This document shows positions 60,362 to 64,000 of a stretch of DNA of 64,000 nucleotides, one piece after another. This DNA is from Moraxellaceae bacterium (lineage in GTDB: Bacteria > Pseudomonadota > Gammaproteobacteria > Pseudomonadales > Moraxellaceae): NCBI GenBank assembly GCA_030680295.1, contig JAUXVU010000020.1, forward strand, positions 1-64,000, read 5' to 3'. Both the position numbers and the translations under genes were made by a program. Under the pieces are notes generated by a model that saw only the letters and a list, made by a program, of their open reading frames with translations, was not told the origin of the DNA and searched no databases. How positions within the stretch are numbered: position 1 is the stretch's first letter; each line of letters opens with the position of its first letter.

Positions 60362-60790
60362 ATGCAAAAGATTTTACTGGCTGGGCTTGTAGCAGGCACC
60401 TTGTTGGTCAGCGCAGGCTGCAGCAATATTTTCCGCGCCTATCGTATTGATGTGGTGCAAGGCCAAGTGGTTACACAAGAACAAGTCGAGCAAATTAAGC
60501 CCGGCATGACACCTGCTCAAGTTCGTTATGTTCTTGGCACACCGCTTGTGACGGACACACTAAACCCGTCGCGCTGGGATTACGCCTATCGTTTTATTCC
60601 CGGCACTTATGCCAAAAAGGCTGGCTTGGAAAAAGTCCCTCACCGCCGCTTAAGCGTGTTCTTTGACATGAGTGTTGTATCGCGCGTCGAAGTAGACGGC
60701 GAAATGCCGGTTAAGTCGATTTCGTTGCCGGCCAGTAAAGATGGCGCCGTGCGCACCACCGAGTCCATGCGGGAAAGCGAACTACCTTAA
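60362..60790 (+). CDS. bamE: outer-membrane assembly lipoprotein BamE
   Basis: Small BAM-complex lipoprotein (SmpA/OmlA). Signal peptide with lipobox VSAGC (Cys at 20); the mature part has QVVTQEQVEQIKPGMTPAQVRYVLGTPLVTDTLNPSRWDYAYRF, the family signature. 142 residues. fur-bamE divergence with rnfH converging is the standard arrangement. Confidence 0.94.
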   Translation: MQKILLAGLVAGTLLVSAGCSNIFRAYRIDVVQGQVVTQEQVEQIKPGMTPAQVRYVLGTPLVTDTLNPSRWDYAYRFIPGTYAKKAGLEKVPHRRLSVFFDMSVVSRVEVDGEMPVKSISLPASKDGAVRTTESMRESELP

Positions 60791-60793
60791 GCC

Positions 60794-61099
60794 TTAGGTA
60801 GGCTTCGTTCGCGAGGCGCGTGCCTTAGCCGCACGCACCTTGCGGATTTCCATCGGATCTAACGTTAACGGACGGTAAAGCTCAACTCGGTCGTTAATTT
60901 TGACGCTATAACTCTGCGGCGACTTTAATACCTTGCTCCAAACACCAATCGCCAAATCTGCTAGCACCAAATTTGCTGGCAGCAGGTCATTGGCTATAGC
61001 CTGCTCTACTGCCTGTAATGCGCTGGTTCCTGGTGCCACACTCAGCTCAGCCAACCATTGTTGCTCTGCCGTGGCATAAACCACTTCTATTTTAATCAT
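60794..61099 (-). CDS. rnfH: RnfH-family ubiquitin-like protein
   Basis: 101-residue UPF0125 protein: [40 protein letters not shown] and DRVELYRPLTLDPMEIRKVRA. Function unclear despite the rnf name. The start overlaps the stop of the upstream membrane-protein gene (ATGA), so translation is coupled to it; in many relatives ratA is the neighbour. Confidence 0.9.
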   Translation of the reverse strand: MIKIEVVYATAEQQWLAELSVAPGTSALQAVEQAIANDLLPANLVLADLAIGVWSKVLKSPQSYSVKINDRVELYRPLTLDPMEIRKVRAAKARASRTKPT

Positions 61100-62193
61100 G
61101 ACAAGCTGAACCATTGATACAGGGCGACTAACAATATGATGGGCGCCACCCAGCGAATACCAACACGCCATAGGTTATAAACACCCTCAGATGGCAGCTG
61201 CAGGGCTTTGCGAGCATGGCTAATCTTCATGATCCAACCGGCATAAATCGCTAAGATCAGCGCATTCAGCGCCAACCATACCAACAAACCCTTCAACCAC
61301 AACTGCAACACTTCCGCGCCTGCTTGCAGACTAATCCACTGACTAAGCAGCACCACGGGTACAATCACCGCAAAGCTGGCCAGTAAGGGTGAATTCACCC
61401 TAGCCTGCACATTGGCAATAGCAGGCTCGGCAACAGTAGCCAGAACTAAAAACAGTAATACCGCCGACAACACGGTAGCCACCAAACAGGCCGAGCCATG
61501 ATGCAGGCTGGCAAAAAACACCGCCGCAAGCAGTAGTAATACAGCCACGACCTTCATCGATAGTTTGTTCTCGCCACCGGCATAGGTAGGCCAGCGAACC
61601 ATGGCGCCAGCCCCTCCCAGCAACACACCCGCTAATAACATGGCAGCACCTGGCAGCGCCGGCAACAGGACTAAATCGGTTTGCATGGCAATGGTAGCGT
61701 GCTGGCTCATTTGCCAAAATAGTACGGCTGCTAATGCTAAGGTCGGTAACAACCACAGCGTTAATGGCGCGCGACTAAATCGACGCAAAACACCCAGGAA
61801 AATAATGATGACGGTGCTGGCCGACCAAATACTGGCTGAATCCAGACCTGCCAGTACCCCTTGTGTTTGCAACACTTGCGTAATGAAGGCACCGGCATAC
61901 AGCGCGATCACTACCAGTAGCAATACACTGGCGCCTAAGCTACTCCATGCCAATACTCGCCAACCTCTAGGCGCATCAGATTGCCGTGTAAGCACTTGCA
62001 TGCCGGCAATTAGCGACTGATTCGCACGCACTGATAACGCGCGTTCGGCCAACGCTAATGGCCATGCGCCTAAGACAACACCTAAGGCCAAGTACAACCA
62101 ATTCGCCTCTAGGGTCGGCACAAACAGCACCGACAAAACTAACGGGATCAGTAATAAGCTACCAAAGCGTGCATGAACAGAAGGATGCGACAT
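61096..62193 (-). CDS. multi-pass membrane protein, possibly reduced NSS-type transporter
   Basis: 365 residues, about 10-11 hydrophobic segments. The N-terminal layout ([76 protein letters not shown]) loosely follows sodium:neurotransmitter symporters. The hallmark GLGNIWRFP sodium-site segment is absent and the protein is shorter than the usual 450-500 residues. ATG 62193 chosen with AAGAG 8-9 bases upstream. It occupies the place of ratA between smpB and rnfH. Transport function is uncertain. Confidence 0.5.
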   Translation of the reverse strand: MSHPSVHARFGSLLLIPLVLSVLFVPTLEANWLYLALGVVLGAWPLALAERALSVRANQSLIAGMQVLTRQSDAPRGWRVLAWSSLGASVLLLVVIALYAGAFITQVLQTQGVLAGLDSASIWSASTVIIIFLGVLRRFSRAPLTLWLLPTLALAAVLFWQMSQHATIAMQTDLVLLPALPGAAMLLAGVLLGGAGAMVRWPTYAGGENKLSMKVVAVLLLLAAVFFASLHHGSACLVATVLSAVLLFLVLATVAEPAIANVQARVNSPLLASFAVIVPVVLLSQWISLQAGAEVLQLWLKGLLVWLALNALILAIYAGWIMKISHARKALQLPSEGVYNLWRVGIRWVAPIILLVALYQWFSLS

Positions 62194-62302
62194 AAATAAC
62201 ACTCTTAGTGATTGCCTGACATGGTGCGCTATTGTCATCGCATGTCATCATAAGCTCAAGCCATCACCCTATTTCAACGACAATCCGCCTATAATACTTA
62301 CC

Positions 62303-62761
62303 ATGAATCAATCCAAACCTATCGCCGTTAATCGGCGCGCACGCCACGAATACTTTATTGAAGACAAGTTCGAAGCCGGACTGGTGTTGCTTGGCTGGGA
62401 AGTGAAGTCCTTACGTGCGGGTAAGTGCAACCTAACTGACGCCTACATTCTGCTAAAAAACAATGAAGCATGGGTGATAGGCATGCAGATTACGCCGTTA
62501 CTAGCGGCCTGTACGCATGTGGTAGCCGACCCCACTCGTACGCGTAAACTGCTGCTGAACTACAAAGAAATTCGTGAGCTGATTGGTGCTGTACAACAAA
62601 AAGGTCACACCTGTGTGCCCTTATCGATGTACTGGCATAACGGCCGCGCCAAACTGGAAATTGCCCTAGTGAAGGGCAAGCAGTTACACGACAAACGCGA
62701 CAGCGAAAAAGACCGCGACTGGGCCAGACAAAAGTCCCGCATTATGCGGGACCGTGGCTAA
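62303..62761 (+). CDS. smpB: SsrA-binding protein SmpB
   Basis: Delivers tmRNA to stalled ribosomes in trans-translation. 152 residues: [49 protein letters not shown] and a basic tail ([26 protein letters not shown]). No ssrA gene is visible in the window. A near-palindrome (62734-62752) lies in its last codons. Confidence 0.96.
   Translation: MNQSKPIAVNRRARHEYFIEDKFEAGLVLLGWEVKSLRAGKCNLTDAYILLKNNEAWVIGMQITPLLAACTHVVADPTRTRKLLLNYKEIRELIGAVQQKGHTCVPLSMYWHNGRAKLEIALVKGKQLHDKRDSEKDRDWARQKSRIMRDRG
62734..62752 (+). repeat. inverted repeat at smpB 3' end
   Basis: GTCCCGCAT (62734-62742) and ATGCGGGAC (62744-62752) form a perfect inverted repeat around one base, inside the last smpB codons and 11 bp before the convergent gene end. 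There is no T-run, so it is at best a weak terminator or 3'-end stabiliser. Confidence 0.6.
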
Positions 62762-62762
62762 A

Positions 62763-64000
62763 TCAAACCGTTTTGGTAAAGATCGCAATCAGCTTGCGAG
62801 TTAAGTTGGTATAAGGCGGGAAAAACATTTTTGCCAACATGATGCGCGTACGCACAATACCGCGCTCATGTGAAAACGCTTTAAATCCAAAATGGCCATG
62901 CGCACTACCAATACCCGAGTTATTCACCCCACCAAACGGCAAGTTGCCGTGCAGGAACTGCACCACGCAGTGGTTAATACAGGCGCCACCAGATGACGTA
63001 TTGCGCATCACCTGATCAATCACTGCCTCATTTTTGCTCCAGACATAAAGTGCCAAGGGCTTGGGGTCTGCATTAATCTGATTGATAACTGCTTGAATGT
63101 CGGTGTAGACAATAATTGGTAGCAATGGCCCAAAAATTTCTTCCGACATAATGGTCGCATCTGCAGGAATAGAGCCCAACAAGGTCGGAGCAATATAGTC
63201 ATCACCGACATCTGTTTGACCGCCCGCTAAGACCTTGGCACCGCGCGATACCGCATCATCCAATAAAGACTTTACTCGTGCCGCATGACGACTATTAACC
63301 ATACGCGCTAAATATTCACTTTGCTGGGCATTGTCGCCATAGACATTTTTCAGCACCTGCTGACAGGCCGCAACAAAGGCATCATGCACATCGGCATGAA
63401 CATAAATATGATCTGGTGCGATACAGGTCTGACCGTTATTGGTGAACTTAGCCCAGAGGATATTTTTGGCTGCCAATTCAATATTGGCGCTGGCATCAAT
63501 AATGGTCGGTGACTTACCACCCAACTCTAAAGTCACACTGGTTAAATGCTTAGCGGCAGCTGCCATTACCACCTTGCCAATAGCAGGTGAGCCCGTGAAG
63601 AAAATATGGTCAAACGGTAATTCGAGTAATGCTTGTGCAGTTTGTGCATCACCTTCAATAACCGCCACTTCTTCAGGACCAAACACTTCCGCCACAATTC
63701 GACCAATAACGGCAGCCGCAGCCGGGGTCATTTCGGATGGCTTAATAATGGCCGTGTTACCAGCCGCAATAGCCGAAATTAGTGGGCCCAGACTCAGGTT
63801 TACTGGATAGTTCCAAGGCGACACAATCAGGCACCGACCCTTTGGTTCATACTGAATATAGCCCTTGGTGCCTACCATCATGCGTGATGGCCACACACCC
63901 TTTGGTTTCATCCACGATTTCAGATTACGCAAAGCATCGTTGGCTTCAGCCACTACCGGCAATATTTCAGTCAACTCTACTTCCGTGGCAGGCTTACGAA
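62763..64000 (-). CDS. class 3-type aldehyde dehydrogenase, 5' end outside window
   Basis: NAD(P)-dependent oxidation of aldehydes to acids. At least 412 codons are visible and the frame is still open at the right edge, so the N-terminus is missing. Cofactor-binding SPWNYPVNLSLGPLISAIAAGN and IIKPSEMTP, the general base Glu in LELGGKSPTI, catalytic Cys in NNGQTCIAPDH, and late EEIFGPLLPI and FGGVNNSGIG are present. The hydrophobic, basic C-terminal tail recalls ALDH3 or coniferyl-aldehyde dehydrogenase relatives. Substrate undetermined. Confidence 0.88.
   Translation of the reverse strand, partial: RKPATEVELTEILPVVAEANDALRNLKSWMKPKGVWPSRMMVGTKGYIQYEPKGRCLIVSPWNYPVNLSLGPLISAIAAGNTAIIKPSEMTPAAAAVIGRIVAEVFGPEEVAVIEGDAQTAQALLELPFDHIFFTGSPAIGKVVMAAAAKHLTSVTLELGGKSPTIIDASANIELAAKNILWAKFTNNGQTCIAPDHIYVHADVHDAFVAACQQVLKNVYGDNAQQSEYLARMVNSRHAARVKSLLDDAVSRGAKVLAGGQTDVGDDYIAPTLLGSIPADATIMSEEIFGPLLPIIVYTDIQAVINQINADPKPLALYVWSKNEAVIDQVMRNTSSGGACINHCVVQFLHGNLPFGGVNNSGIGSAHGHFGFKAFSHERGIVRTRIMLAKMFFPPYTNLTRKLIAIFTKTV

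Overview
The window is a dense, mostly housekeeping stretch of a gammaproteobacterial chromosome of roughly 50 % GC. From memory, its gene order is close to that of Pseudomonas. dksA-gluQ-cbrA-cbrB-(sRNA)-pcnB-folK-panB-panC and the long block pnp-rpsO-truB-rbfA-infB-nusA-rimP-tRNAs-secG-tpiA-glmM-folP-ftsH-rlmE-yhbY-greA-carB-carA-dapB-dnaJ-dnaK-grpE-recN-fur-bamE-rnfH-smpB are collinear with it, as is argC-hypothetical-bactofilin-erpA-anmK-tyrS. The genus is not Pseudomonas: several junctions carry other genes, and a TRAP operon with an AdeT1/2-family binding protein (a family familiar from Acinetobacter) sits between panD and pnp. A member of the Pseudomonadales outside Pseudomonas is the best guess. 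I see no insertion sequence, prophage, integron or CRISPR array.

Layout. Positions 1-162 hold a minus-strand promoter that looks like an rRNA P1 promoter and fires out of the left edge. 0.2-5.1 kb: tyrS, anmK, erpA, a bactofilin, a membrane-anchored coiled-coil protein and argC. 5.2-9.5 kb: a plus-strand run mixing haem and thiamine genes (hemJ, thiD, thiE, hemL) with a DUF3108 protein. 9.4-14.6 kb: PBP1b, a PfkB sugar kinase with a Rieske protein, dksA and gluQ. 14.7-21.5 kb: small cbrX-like gene, CbrA sensor, CbrB sigma-54 activator, an intergenic region with a sigma-54 promoter and a CrcZ-like sRNA, pcnB and folK. 21.5-23.7 kb: panB, panC, panD (beta-alanine and pantoate to pantothenate). 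23.8-28.1 kb: a three-gene TRAP-type importer with a candidate TatT-like lipoprotein. 28.3-43.5 kb (minus strand): RNA decay, translation and tRNA genes, then secG, tpiA, glmM, folP, ftsH and rlmE. 44.0-48.4 kb: an accessory patch (Mpo1-like protein, Tat-exported SOD, guanidinium-type SMR exporter, PEBP protein, CBS protein, CPA2 antiporter). 48.4-58.1 kb (minus): greA, carB, carA, dapB, dnaJ, dnaK, grpE. 58.2-64 kb: recN, fur, bamE, rnfH, a degenerate NSS-like membrane protein, smpB and the 3' part of an aldehyde dehydrogenase gene.

The most informative non-coding finds are the cbrB-pcnB region (UAS-like TGTTAC sites, a textbook GG-N10-GC promoter, a hairpin displaying an A-rich Hfq-type motif and a terminator, all in 400 bp) and the rRNA-type promoter at the left edge. 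The best candidate for an under-described system is the TRAP operon. Its parts are a fused Q-M permease, an AdeT1/2-type binding protein and a lipoprotein that I infer to be TatT-like, with hairpins at both cistron junctions.
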